Positions 36,460-46,045 of a stretch of 64,000 bases of DNA are shown piece after piece (the first letter of the stretch is position 1; every line of letters starts with the position of its first letter). Location: positions 310,001 through 374,000 of the forward strand of contig NZ_JAGIAW010000014.1 in assembly GCF_017744655.1 (NCBI RefSeq), in the 5' to 3' direction. This stretch comes from Devosia sp. Lineage in GTDB: Bacteria; Pseudomonadota; Alphaproteobacteria; Rhizobiales; Devosiaceae. Under the pieces are notes generated by a model, which was given only the letters and a program-made list of their open reading frames with translations, was not told the DNA's origin and searched no databases. The position numbers and the translations under genes were made by a program.

Positions 36460-37394
36460 TATTTCCCCCGTATCCGTGGGTCGACGATGATGTAGACGAG
36501 ATCCATCAGCAGGTTGATGACCACCACGAACATGGCGAAGACCACCACGCCGCCTTGGATCACAGCGTAGTCCCGCTCGGAAATCGCATTGACGAGCAGT
36601 TTGCCGACGCCGGGTCGATTGAAGACCATCTCGATGGCCACGGACCCCGACAGCGTTGCCAGCAGGCTCAACCCAAGACCTGTCGTGATCGGCAGGAGAG
36701 CGTTGCGCAGGCCATGGCGATAGATGACCCGGCTTTCCTTGGCGCCTTTGGCGCGCGCGGTGCGCACGAAATCCTTCCCCAGAACCTCAAGGAGCGAGGT
36801 GCGGGTCAGCCGACCGATGAAGGCTGCCTTGACAAAGGCAAGCGTGAGAGCGGGCAGAAACACATGGTACATGCGGTCGGCAAAACCGTCGCCGCCGCCA
36901 TTGATGGGAAACCAGCCCAGATTGAGGGCGAAGGTAATGAGCAGTAGCGCCCCAAGATAGAAATCAGGAATGGCATAACCGATCAGCGAGAAGACCCGCA
37001 CTCCACTGTCCGGAAGCTTGTTCCGATTGGTGGCTGCCATGACCCCGAGCGGCACGCCGGCCAGAATGCCCATGAGCATGGCGACGAGTGTCAGTTCGAT
37101 CGTGTAGGGCAGGTTGTAGGCAATAAGCTGGATGACCTGCCGACCATTGGATGTCGAGGTCCCAAAATCGAGCAGAAACACGCCGCGGATGAAGTTAAAG
37201 AACTGCAGCCACAGTGGGTCATTGAGCCCCATCTGTTCGCGCAGGATCGCCAGCTGCTCGGCGGTCGCCATGTCCCCCAGCGCTGCCAGCGCCGGGTCGC
37301 CCGGCAGGATGCGCATGGCGAAGAATACCAGTGCGAGCACCAGGAAAACGGTCGGGATTGCATCGAGCAATCGCATGATAAGAGTACGTCCCAC
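36459..37394 (-). CDS. Opp/Dpp-type ABC transporter permease (DppB-like)
   Basis: A 311-residue inner-membrane permease of the DppB group: an N-terminal membrane helix (AIPTVFLVLALVFFAMRILPGDPA), then LREQMGLNDPLWLQFFNFIRG, and the ATPase-contact loop FVRTARAKGAKESRVIYRHGLRNALLP. The C-terminus VYIIVDPRIR is typical. It is translationally coupled to the DppC-like gene. Upstream is the Tat-exported binding protein, separated by a strong hairpin at 37427-37449. Confidence 0.94.
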   Translation of the reverse strand: MGRTLIMRLLDAIPTVFLVLALVFFAMRILPGDPALAALGDMATAEQLAILREQMGLNDPLWLQFFNFIRGVFLLDFGTSTSNGRQVIQLIAYNLPYTIELTLVAMLMGILAGVPLGVMAATNRNKLPDSGVRVFSLIGYAIPDFYLGALLLITFALNLGWFPINGGGDGFADRMYHVFLPALTLAFVKAAFIGRLTRTSLLEVLGKDFVRTARAKGAKESRVIYRHGLRNALLPITTGLGLSLLATLSGSVAIEMVFNRPGVGKLLVNAISERDYAVIQGGVVVFAMFVVVINLLMDLVYIIVDPRIRGK

Positions 37395-37426
37395 GGCCGC
37401 CTCTCCGGTTCAGAGACCTGCAGATA

Positions 37427-37449
37427 GGGGTGGCGACGGGCGCCACCCC
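37427..37449 (-). terminator. perfect intercistronic hairpin after the first Opp-type binding protein
   Basis: GGGGTGGCG (37427-37435) pairs with CGCCACCCC (37441-37449) around a 5-base loop, 7 bp after the binding protein stop on the minus strand. There is no U tract. It likely protects the 3' end of the binding protein message and lowers permease expression. Confidence 0.62.
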
Positions 37450-37456
37450 CGATTGA

Positions 37457-39064
37457 TCAGGCCGCGCGGCGCGCGCGCCACAGTGCCCAGGCAGCGCCAC
37501 CCGACACGACTTCGTATCCGAGGTCGACACGCGGATTACGGGCCACCACATAGCCGAGCGTGATGATGCCGAGACATGGAAGGTCGGTCAGGATCTTCTT
37601 CTCGATCTCCTTGAAGATCGCGACCCGCGCCTCAAAGCTGGGTTCGTCCTGAACCTTGGCCAACAGATCGTCGATGCCGGGGATCACTTCGCCATAGTGG
37701 CTATAATTGCCACCGCCGGTGCCGTCGGCTTTGACGGTGGCCGGGCCCGAAACCTGCTGGGTGAAGATATTGACCGGCAGGGGCGGATAGCTCGTCGAAT
37801 TGAGCGGCATGGCGTTCTTGTCGTTGCGGTTATCCGCATGGAACGTGTTGTGCTCGATGACCGGCATGTCGAGATTGATGCCGACCGCACGCAGTTGCTC
37901 CTGCACGATCAGCATGATCGTCTGGTAGTCCTCGCGCTGGCTGACATAGCAGGGAATGGTGACGCCACCCCCAAGACCGGCTTCTGCCAGCAAGGCCTTC
38001 GCCTTTTCCGGGTCGTAATTGTACTTGAGCTCCTCGGGCAGCTCGTCCTTGGTGACCGAGCCTTCGAACTGGCTGGCGATGAGGCCGACCATGGGCTTGG
38101 CCACCGCACCATAGGCCTGCGCGATCTGTTCGTTGTCGATCGCATAGCGAATGGCCTGACGAACGCGAATGTCGTCAAGCGGCTTGCGCGTCAGATTGAG
38201 GTGCAGGAAGTTGAAGCTGCCTGGCGAGGTCACGTCGAAAACGGTGTCCGCCGAGCGCTGCTGCATGGATTCGATCCAGCCGGGCGAACGGACGCCGTCG
38301 ATCATGTCGGCCTGGCCGGAAGCGAAGGCGAGCGTGCGGGCAGTCGTGTCGGCGATGAAGGTAAACAGCAGGCGCTCGGTAGCGGCTTTTTCACCCCAGA
38401 ATTCGGGGAAGGCCGTCAGCAGGGCACCCTGCGCATCATCATAGCTTTCGAGCTGGAACGGGCCCGTTCCGATGGGATCGAAATTGTAGCTCTCGCCCTT
38501 CTCCTCGAAGGCCTTCTTGCTCAGGATCGCGGCCGACAGGGTCGAAACCACCGTGCCGTTGAACATCGGATCGGGGCGCTTGAGAGTAATGACGATCGTG
38601 TAGTCGTCCGGCGCCTCGATGGAGGCGATATTGCCGAAATAGAGCTTGTTGACCGTCACGGTGTCGGGATCGAGTTGGCGGTTGTAGGTGAACAGCACGT
38701 CCTCGGCGGTCATCTCGCCGTAGCCCTTGTGGAATTGCACGCCCTTGCGCAGGCGATAGGTCCAGGTCAGGGCGTCCTCGGTGTTCTCCCAGCTTTCGGC
38801 CAGGGCCGGCTCGAAGTCCTCGGGCCGGTTCGCATAGGTACCGTCCGGCACCTTCACGAGGCCGTTGTACATCTGGAACATCACCCAGTTGTCGGCGCCG
38901 ACGGTACCGGTCTGCTGCGGGCTGAGCGCATTGAGCCCACGCACGGCCAGAGCCATGGTGATGGTGCCCGCCTCCTGCGCCTGCGCCGCGAGATTGAGGC
39001 CTAGCCCCATGGCGACACCGGCAGCACCGGCCGCGCCAAGAAATGTCCTACGAGATAGTGTCAT
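37457..39064 (-). CDS. Opp/Dpp-type ABC transporter substrate-binding protein, Tat-exported
   Basis: A 535-residue family 5 solute-binding protein. The ATG at 39064 follows GAGGAGGGG and gives a twin-arginine signal (SRRTFLGAAGAAGVAMG, cleaved near AAQAQ). Mature-part motifs are LTWTYRLRKGVQFHKGYGEMTAEDVLFTYNRQL and RQAIRYAIDNEQIAQAYG. It serves the permease pair and fused ATPase that follow. A paralogue lies at 31079-32671 in the same transcriptional direction. Family members in similar operons import oligosaccharides as well as peptides; context (enolase-type dehydratase, glycosidase-like gene) favours a sugar or sugar-acid ligand. Confidence 0.94.
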   Translation of the reverse strand: MTLSRRTFLGAAGAAGVAMGLGLNLAAQAQEAGTITMALAVRGLNALSPQQTGTVGADNWVMFQMYNGLVKVPDGTYANRPEDFEPALAESWENTEDALTWTYRLRKGVQFHKGYGEMTAEDVLFTYNRQLDPDTVTVNKLYFGNIASIEAPDDYTIVITLKRPDPMFNGTVVSTLSAAILSKKAFEEKGESYNFDPIGTGPFQLESYDDAQGALLTAFPEFWGEKAATERLLFTFIADTTARTLAFASGQADMIDGVRSPGWIESMQQRSADTVFDVTSPGSFNFLHLNLTRKPLDDIRVRQAIRYAIDNEQIAQAYGAVAKPMVGLIASQFEGSVTKDELPEELKYNYDPEKAKALLAEAGLGGGVTIPCYVSQREDYQTIMLIVQEQLRAVGINLDMPVIEHNTFHADNRNDKNAMPLNSTSYPPLPVNIFTQQVSGPATVKADGTGGGNYSHYGEVIPGIDDLLAKVQDEPSFEARVAIFKEIEKKILTDLPCLGIITLGYVVARNPRVDLGYEVVSGGAAWALWRARRAA

Positions 39065-39101
39065 GTCCCCTCCTCTGGGATCGATGCCCTTTGCCCTGCG
39101 C

Positions 39102-40211
39102 CTAGACCCGGCGCCTGGCGATTTCCTCTTCATTGACGTCGAGCCCCAGCCCAGATCGCTCGCTGAGTTTGAACCGGCCGTTCTCCGGACCGATCGGATG
39201 GGTAAAGGCGATGTCCGTCCGCCCCGACGCGTCAGCGTATTCAGCCGGCTTGGTCATGTGCATGACCGTCGAAAGCACGTGCAGATTGGCCATGTGGCCG
39301 ATGCCCGGCTGAGTCTGGTGGGGCACGAACTCCACCCCATGGGCGAAGCAGATGGCCGCGCACTGCATGAGGCCGGTAATGCCGCCCATCTTGATGATGT
39401 CGGGCTGGACCATGCGCACGCCCGAGCGAATGAGGTCGACCAGGGCCTGGGTCGTATAGCTCTGCTCGCCAGCCGAGACGGTGATGCTCAGTCTCTGGGC
39501 CACCTCGCCCATGGCATGGACGTGATAGTGCTGCACCGGCTCCTCGAACCAGGCATAGCCAAGGTCTTCGAGCACCCGGCCGACCTGCATGGCGCCGCTG
39601 ATCGAATACTGGTTGTTGGCGTCGAACGCCAAGGGCATATCATTGCCAACCAGGGCGCGAACGGCACGGATCTTGGCGATATCGCCGGGAATGTCGCTAT
39701 CCTGTCGCGTCCGGTCGCCATCGAGCCGGAACTTGATCGCCGAGGGCTGCTCCTTGCGCCAGCGGCGTTCGACACGGGCGACCGTCTCCTCGACCGTCGT
39801 ATCCTGGTTGCCCCCGACGGACGAGTAGAACGGCAGTTCGGTGCGCCAGGCGCCACCAAGCAGCTTATAAATCGGCTGGTCGAGCAGCTTGCCCTTGAGA
39901 TCCCACAGGGCAATATCCACCCCGGCCAGCGCGCCAGTCACCGCGCCTTCCGGCCCCAGCTTGACCAGCTTGTGCAACGCCTTGTCGTAGAGCACGGCAT
40001 GATCGAGCGGATCTGCACCAACGACCATGGGAGCGACATAGCGATTGATGATGTCGATCGAGTGCTCGCCACCCATCATCGGCGAAACTTCACCGTAGCC
40101 GACCACGCCCGCCTCGGTGGCGATGCGGACCCAGCCGCTATTGGTCAGCCGTGAATTGCCCGGGATCCATTCCAGCTGGAATGCTTCGACGGATTTGATT
40201 GTATCGCGCAT
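39102..40211 (-). CDS. enolase-superfamily protein, mandelate racemase/sugar-acid dehydratase group
   Basis: A 369-residue (alpha/beta)8 barrel enzyme with an N-terminal capping domain. Metal ligands are D197 (AFDANN), E223 (WFEEP) and E249 (SAGEQ). The mandelate-racemase-type dyad is D271 (QPDIIK) with H298 (PHQTQP). The usual KxK at the end of the second strand is K160-F-R162, so one lysine is replaced by arginine. A retained His-Asp dyad with an altered KxK fits sugar-acid dehydratases, which remove water from aldonates or aldarates to give 2-keto-3-deoxy acids. It is encoded 37 bp before the Opp-type binding protein and after the MalK-like ATPase, so it probably acts on the imported sugar's oxidised form. 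Exact substrate unknown. Confidence 0.9.
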   Translation of the reverse strand: MRDTIKSVEAFQLEWIPGNSRLTNSGWVRIATEAGVVGYGEVSPMMGGEHSIDIINRYVAPMVVGADPLDHAVLYDKALHKLVKLGPEGAVTGALAGVDIALWDLKGKLLDQPIYKLLGGAWRTELPFYSSVGGNQDTTVEETVARVERRWRKEQPSAIKFRLDGDRTRQDSDIPGDIAKIRAVRALVGNDMPLAFDANNQYSISGAMQVGRVLEDLGYAWFEEPVQHYHVHAMGEVAQRLSITVSAGEQSYTTQALVDLIRSGVRMVQPDIIKMGGITGLMQCAAICFAHGVEFVPHQTQPGIGHMANLHVLSTVMHMTKPAEYADASGRTDIAFTHPIGPENGRFKLSERSGLGLDVNEEEIARRRV

Positions 40212-40276
40212 GGACGCCCTCCTCTTCCAGAAGCGCTAAACGAGACGGCCCGACACATCTCCTCGCTTGGCAAGGA

Positions 40277-40294
40277 TTTTCACGATGCGGAACG
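40277..40294. promoter_or_regulatory. second copy of the 18-bp candidate IclR motif
   Basis: TTTTCACGATGCGGAACG differs at one base from 32768-32785. It lies in the 121-bp gap upstream of the enolase-superfamily gene on the minus strand. The core TTC-N8-GAA is symmetric. This suggests a promoter between the MalK-like ATPase and the dehydratase gene under the same control as the second binding protein gene. Confidence 0.55.
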
Positions 40295-40332
40295 CCATTG
40301 CGAAATTCAGGCCGCAAACAGCGGCCTCTACT

Positions 40333-41391
<1,059 letters not shown>

Positions 41392-41423
41392 GTGATCCTC
41401 CCAATATGAATGATGACAGCCTG

Positions 41424-41852
41424 TCAGACGGCAGAGGCGCCGAGGGCCAGAGAAAGACGTTGCGCCATGCGGTCGGCAAAACCCTCCGGCAGCACGCGGT
41501 CACTTTGACGCTGCGACGCGAGCCAGACCGGATCAGGAAAGGTCGGGTCGTCCCGGAACCGCGGCACGACATGGAAGTGCAGATGCGGCGCGCCAGTGCC
41601 GAGGGCAGCGATGTTGATCTTCCATGGCTGAAGCTCGGCCCGTAGCGCCTCCTCAAGCGCAATCACCGCAGAGATCACCGCCTGCCGGTCTTCGCCCGAT
41701 AGATCTGTCAACTCGCTGACATGGTCGTTCCAGATGACACGGCACCAACCCTCAAAGCCGGTGTCATGCACGAGGACGATGCGCTGCCGCTCACCCTCCC
41801 ACAGCCTGTGCTCGTTCAATCCCGCACAATGGGCGCAATTTTGGCTCGTCAT
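41424..41852 (-). CDS. HIT family protein
   Basis: A 142-residue histidine-triad protein. The catalytic motif HLHFHVVPR (HxHxH) is complete near the C-terminus, and an N-terminal CAHC pair may bind zinc. HIT proteins are nucleotide hydrolases or transferases, for example of AMP-linked compounds, and the galactose-1-phosphate uridylyltransferases belong to the same superfamily. The ATG at 41852 has GGAGGAGC at correct distance. Its place at the head of a sugar-transport arm is unusual; it may act on a nucleotide-linked sugar or simply share the promoter. It is divergent from the binding protein gene at 42013. Confidence 0.9.
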   Translation of the reverse strand: MTSQNCAHCAGLNEHRLWEGERQRIVLVHDTGFEGWCRVIWNDHVSELTDLSGEDRQAVISAVIALEEALRAELQPWKINIAALGTGAPHLHFHVVPRFRDDPTFPDPVWLASQRQSDRVLPEGFADRMAQRLSLALGASAV

Positions 41853-41896
41853 GACAGCTCCTCCGTTGCGCAAAACATCATACGTTTATTTTTTGC

Positions 41897-41921
41897 TGTC
41901 AAACATATTATGTTATTGACA
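41897..41921. promoter_or_regulatory. nested inverted repeats in the divergent promoter region
   Basis: AACATA-T-TATGTT (41902-41914) is a perfect odd palindrome. It is flanked by the inverted pair TGTCAA (41897-41902) and TTGACA (41916-41921), which also look like -35 hexamers facing in opposite directions. The site lies in an AT-rich gap between the HIT gene (minus) and the sugar-binding protein gene (plus). It is a candidate operator for the GntR protein encoded at 47920, which ends the plus arm; that link is inferred. Confidence 0.55.
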
Positions 41922-42012
41922 GAAACGTCTGATGGGTCTTTTCTCCGACCAGCGCACAGCCGGGCCGCCCAGACCAATCCGTGAGAACGGTCCGATGCGC
42001 TGAGGAGGAAAG

Positions 42013-43305
42013 ATGATTTCAAGATTTGGGTTGATGGCGGCCGCTAGCGTGCTGGCCATCGCATCGTCGCCGGCCGTGGCCGTTGAACTCAATATCCTGG
42101 TGACGTCGGGCTATAGCCCCGCTGCAGGCTTCGTGCCGGCCGCCGAAATCCACCAGCGCCTTTACGAGGAATTCCAGCAGGAAAACCCCGATATCACGCT
42201 CAAATACGAGCTGCTCGATCCAGGCCCGACCGGGCTGCAGAAGCTGCTGACCCTGGCATCATCGAACAATCTGCCCGATGCCGTGATCGTCGATGGCCAG
42301 TGGATCGCGCGCCTCGTTCAGTCCGACGTCCTGCAGTCCCTCGACACCTATTGGCCGGCGGAAGACCGCGCCGATTTCCACCCTGCCGTGATCGATGCCG
42401 AAACGATCGACGGCAAGCCCTATGCGGTGATGTTCCAAACCGGCATGCGCGGGCTGCTTTATCGTCCGAGCACCCTGCAGGCGATCGGCCTCGACGAGTT
42501 TCCCAAAACCGTCGACGAGATGATGGCTGCGGCCGAACAGCTCAAGGCGCAGGGCATGAGCGCCGAAATGGTCCCGGCCAAGGCGACGGACGAACCTTCC
42601 ACCATGCATATGCTGGCCATCTATTGGGGCCTCGGCGGTGAATTGGTCGATGCGGAAGGCGCCCCGATTTTCTTCGAGGGCGAGAATGCCGCCCATCTGG
42701 CCCAAGTCTATCAGATGTATCACGACCTGGTCGCCTCCGGCGCCATGCTCGCCGATGTCACCACCATGGACGAGGGCGCCCTGCGGCCATATTTCTACGG
42801 CGGCGAAGTGCTGGCCATCGGTGGCAGTTCTTCGGGCGTCAAGCAGATGTGGAGCGAACTTCCCGATCTCGAAAACGACATGTCGGTAGCCCCCTACCCC
42901 ATGCCGGTGGCAGGAACCGAGCCGGTGACGATCCTCGGTGGCTTCGCTTATGGCCTGACGGTCAAGGATCCGGAGCGGGCGGAAGCTGCCTGGAAATTCA
43001 TCGAGTTCATGACCGAGTCCGAAAACCTCGGTGAGGTGTGCGAGGCCCTTGGCATCCTGCCGGTGCGCAGCTCGATCTGGGAAAACAACACCTTCTTCTC
43101 CACCACGCCGATCATGCAGAGCTACCGCAAGCTCTATGATGGCAACATGAAGACGCGTCCGGCTGTTCCGATTTATACGGCAATTTCCTCGGCAATTTCC
43201 TCTCAACTTGCCGGGGTCATCAGCGGGGCGATCTCTCCCGAGGATGCCGTCCTTGCGGCGCGCGATGCGGTAATGCCCGAATACGAGCGCCAGACGACCC
43301 GCTGA
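42013..43305 (+). CDS. CUT1 sugar ABC transporter substrate-binding protein
   Basis: A 430-residue family 1 solute-binding protein. A Sec signal (FGLMAAASVLAIASSPAVAV) precedes the mature domain. Motifs include EIHQRLYEEFQQENPDITLKYE, the hinge-like phrase YAVMFQTGMRGLLYR, and FAYGLTVKDPERAEAAWKFIEFMTE. GAGGAGGAAAG gives a strong start. It is the first gene of the plus arm and the receptor for the two permeases downstream. The ligand is presumably a mono- or oligosaccharide. A 12-bp perfect hairpin follows the gene. Confidence 0.93.
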   Translation: MISRFGLMAAASVLAIASSPAVAVELNILVTSGYSPAAGFVPAAEIHQRLYEEFQQENPDITLKYELLDPGPTGLQKLLTLASSNNLPDAVIVDGQWIARLVQSDVLQSLDTYWPAEDRADFHPAVIDAETIDGKPYAVMFQTGMRGLLYRPSTLQAIGLDEFPKTVDEMMAAAEQLKAQGMSAEMVPAKATDEPSTMHMLAIYWGLGGELVDAEGAPIFFEGENAAHLAQVYQMYHDLVASGAMLADVTTMDEGALRPYFYGGEVLAIGGSSSGVKQMWSELPDLENDMSVAPYPMPVAGTEPVTILGGFAYGLTVKDPERAEAAWKFIEFMTESENLGEVCEALGILPVRSSIWENNTFFSTTPIMQSYRKLYDGNMKTRPAVPIYTAISSAISSQLAGVISGAISPEDAVLAARDAVMPEYERQTTR

Positions 43306-43331
43306 TCCGGTCGTCCGTAAACCCGGCATTG

Positions 43332-43361
43332 GCCGGCGAAGCGCCTCCACGCTTCGCCGGC
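43332..43361 (+). terminator. 12-bp perfect hairpin between binding protein and permease genes
   Basis: GCCGGCGAAGCG (43332-43343) pairs with CGCTTCGCCGGC (43350-43361) around a 6-base loop. The permease ribosome-binding site AGGAG begins at the very next base, so folding could also limit translation of the permease. There is no U tract. Confidence 0.68.
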
Positions 43362-43373
43362 AGGAGATATCCC

Positions 43374-44303
43374 ATGACAACCGACATCCACGCGACAGGC
43401 GCCGCCCCTGCCCGGCGCGTCAGCGCCAGGCGCCCGAAATTCAGGCTCAACGGCTATTTCTTCTTCCTGTTTCCGGGGGTTGCCATCGTCCTGTCGATGA
43501 CGCTTTTTCCCGCGCTCTACGGCATCTACATGAGCCTGACGAACATCAATCTGGGCTATGTCGGCTCGTCCTTCGTTGGCCTCGACAACTATGTTCGCTT
43601 CTTCACCTCACCCGACCTTGGCCTGATCGCGCGCAATACCGCGCTGTTCGTCGCCTGCTGCGTGGTCCTGCAAGCCTGCATTGGCCTTGCCGTCGCTATT
43701 CTTCTCAACCAGCGGCTGCCCGGGCACCAGATCATGCGGTCAATGACCATCCTGCCCTGGGTTTTGCCTTCGGTCGTTGTCGGTCTCGTCTTCCTCCAGA
43801 TTTTCGGGGGCAGCCGCCTCGGCTTTGGCAATTACGTGCTCTCGCTCTTTGGCATCGGACAGCAATCCTGGTTCTCCGACCCCGTGCTGGCCATGACTAT
43901 CCTGATCGCGGTGTGCACCTGGCGCGGCATCCCCTTCTCCGTGATCATGTTTCTAGGCGGCCTGCAGACCCTGCCACGCGACGCGTTTGAAGCCGCGACC
44001 ATCGACGGCGCCTCGCGCTGGCAGCGCTTCCGCTACATCACCCTGCCAATGCTGCGCCCAATCATGCTGATCAGCGTCATCATGAGCACCGGCGGCGCGC
44101 TCAACAGCCTCGACATTCCGCTGGCACTGACCGGCGGCGGACCGGGCAATGCGACCGAACTGATTGCCATCTCGCTCTACAAGCAATCGTTCTTTCATCT
44201 CGACATCGGCTACGGCGCCACCATCGGCACCATCATGCTGATCGCCAATCTCGTCCTCATCATCCTCTATCTGGCGGTGCTGCAACCGCGGCGGGAGAAT
44301 TGA
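43374..44303 (+). CDS. CUT1 sugar ABC transporter permease (MalF-like)
   Basis: A 309-residue inner-membrane protein. Hydrophobic segments begin at GYFFFLFPGVAIVLSM, and the ATPase-contact (EAA) loop reads EAATIDGASRWQRFRYITLPML. The ATG at 43374 follows AGGAGATATCCC; an upstream extension would cross the hairpin and is rejected. It pairs with the MalG-like permease that begins one base after its stop codon. Confidence 0.93.
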   Translation: MTTDIHATGAAPARRVSARRPKFRLNGYFFFLFPGVAIVLSMTLFPALYGIYMSLTNINLGYVGSSFVGLDNYVRFFTSPDLGLIARNTALFVACCVVLQACIGLAVAILLNQRLPGHQIMRSMTILPWVLPSVVVGLVFLQIFGGSRLGFGNYVLSLFGIGQQSWFSDPVLAMTILIAVCTWRGIPFSVIMFLGGLQTLPRDAFEAATIDGASRWQRFRYITLPMLRPIMLISVIMSTGGALNSLDIPLALTGGGPGNATELIAISLYKQSFFHLDIGYGATIGTIMLIANLVLIILYLAVLQPRREN

Positions 44304-44304
44304 C

Positions 44305-45174
44305 ATGACCATCGCGCAGCAGGGCGCCCCGAGGCGCCGCCCCGGCCGCGGTCCGCTCGATCCCAATCCGGTAGCCTATATCTTCTATCCGCTGCTCATT
44401 CTCGCCGTGCTTGGCCCATTGAGCTGGGCCCTGTTCGGCGGCTTCAAGAATGCCAACGAACTTTTCACCTATCCCCCGACCATCTGGCCGCGCTCGCCTA
44501 CCCTGCAAAATTTCTTCGACCTCTTCCAGCGGCTCGGCTTCGGCAATTACATCTGGAACACGGTCATCGTGTCGTTCTTCACGGTGCTGTTCACGCTGTT
44601 CTTCGGTGGGCTTGCCGCCTATGCGCTGTCCCGCTGGGATTTTCGCTACAAGAACGTGCTGCTTGTCGCCCTGCTCGGCCTGCAGCTCATTCCGAGCACG
44701 GTGAACATCGTTCCATACTACATGATCATGAACCAGTTGGGCCTGCTCAACACCCACGCGGCCCTCGTGATCATCTACACGGCCACGCACATTCCGATCA
44801 CGGTCTGGGTGCTCAAGGGCTTTTTCGACACCGTGCCGCGCTCGCTCGACGAGGCGGCGGCCATCGATGGCTGTTCGAAATGGCGCACCTATTGGAGCAT
44901 CATCATGCCGCTCAGCCTGCCGGGGCTGTCGGTCGCCGGCTTCCTCATCTTCGTCTCTGCCTGGTCGGAATTCCTCGTGCCGCTGGTCATCGCCAGCAAC
45001 AAGGATGTGGCCGTGGCCAGCGTCGGTCTCTTCACCTTCTTCGGTCCGGATTCCTCGATGTCTTATCCGGCCCTGCTCGCGGCCACCCTGGTGACCGTCA
45101 TCCCCGTCGTGATCGGCTATTTCTTCGCGCAACGCTACATCGTCTCGGGCCTCACGGCCTTTGCCGAGAAGTGA
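44305..45174 (+). CDS. CUT1 sugar ABC transporter permease (MalG-like)
   Basis: A 289-residue inner-membrane protein. The N-terminal membrane segment is YIFYPLLILAVLGPLSWALFGGF, and the EAA loop reads EAAAIDGCSKWRTYWSIIMPLSLPG. The sequence then gives further hydrophobic helices and the short C-terminal tail LTAFAEK. It completes the importer core. No ATPase gene lies on this arm, so it probably uses the MalK-like protein encoded at 40333-41391. Confidence 0.93.
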   Translation: MTIAQQGAPRRRPGRGPLDPNPVAYIFYPLLILAVLGPLSWALFGGFKNANELFTYPPTIWPRSPTLQNFFDLFQRLGFGNYIWNTVIVSFFTVLFTLFFGGLAAYALSRWDFRYKNVLLVALLGLQLIPSTVNIVPYYMIMNQLGLLNTHAALVIIYTATHIPITVWVLKGFFDTVPRSLDEAAAIDGCSKWRTYWSIIMPLSLPGLSVAGFLIFVSAWSEFLVPLVIASNKDVAVASVGLFTFFGPDSSMSYPALLAATLVTVIPVVIGYFFAQRYIVSGLTAFAEK

Positions 45175-45222
45175 CTGCGCTCCCATTCAAGGCGTCCGCG
45201 ACGCCCTCATGGAGTATTTGAC

Positions 45223-45972
45223 TTGATTGACCTTAAAGGAGCGACTGCCCTGGTGACGGGCGGCACGTCGGGCATCGGCCTCGCCACGACCAGGGCCCTG
45301 CTGGCCCGCGGTGTGAACGTGGTGGTGAATGCCCGTCGGCCCAAGGAGCCGGTTTTGGCTGAATTGGCCGACGCAGGGACCGCCGGGGCACGCTGCGTGT
45401 TCTTGGCAGGCGACGCCAGCCAGCCTGAGACGGCGCCACTTCTGGTCGAAAAGGCGAAGGCCGAGTTCGATCGCCTGGACATCGTGGTCCATGCCGCCGG
45501 CGGTCCCGCCCCCGGAACTGCGCTCAATATTTCACCCGAAGACTGGATGGCGGCCTTCGCCGTCCATGTGCACTCGACCTTCCATCTGTTCCGCGCCGCC
45601 CACCCGCTGCTCGCGCTGCGCGGCGGGTCGATGACGCTGCTGTCGTCGGCCGCCGCTTTGCGTGGATGTCCGGGCACGGTTGCCTACCAGGTGGTCAAGG
45701 CATCGCTGATCCAGATGGCGCGGGCCTTGGCTCGGGATCATGCGGCCGAGAACATCCGTGTGAACTGCGTCGCCCCCGGCATCATCCGCACGCCCTTCCA
45801 GGCTGCCATGACCGAAGAAGCACGTCGCAATAACCTCGCCAACCGAATTCCCCTCGGCCGCGAGGGCCAACCCGAGGACGTGGCTTCGCTTATCATCCAA
45901 CTGAGCGAGAACGATTTCATCACCGGCGAGACCTTCGCCATCGATGGCGGCATGTCCATGCGCATGGTCTGA
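45223..45972 (+). CDS. SDR family oxidoreductase
   Basis: A 249-residue short-chain dehydrogenase. The cofactor loop is TGGTSGIGL, the catalytic serine lies in LLSSAAA, and YQVVK supplies Tyr and Lys. The usual NNAG reads HAAGG, a mild variant. The arginine after the second strand (VVNARRP) suggests NADP preference. The start is a TTG at 45223, with GGAG 8 bases upstream and no in-frame ATG that keeps the cofactor loop. It lies 48 bp after the permease gene in the plus arm and probably oxidises or reduces a sugar intermediate. Confidence 0.85.
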   Translation: MIDLKGATALVTGGTSGIGLATTRALLARGVNVVVNARRPKEPVLAELADAGTAGARCVFLAGDASQPETAPLLVEKAKAEFDRLDIVVHAAGGPAPGTALNISPEDWMAAFAVHVHSTFHLFRAAHPLLALRGGSMTLLSSAAALRGCPGTVAYQVVKASLIQMARALARDHAAENIRVNCVAPGIIRTPFQAAMTEEARRNNLANRIPLGREGQPEDVASLIIQLSENDFITGETFAIDGGMSMRMV

Positions 45973-46045
45973 TCGACCGCACCACGCGACATCCCCAACC
46001 CCATTCCTGGCGGCACGCCCGCCAAATTATTGACCGGAGAATAGA

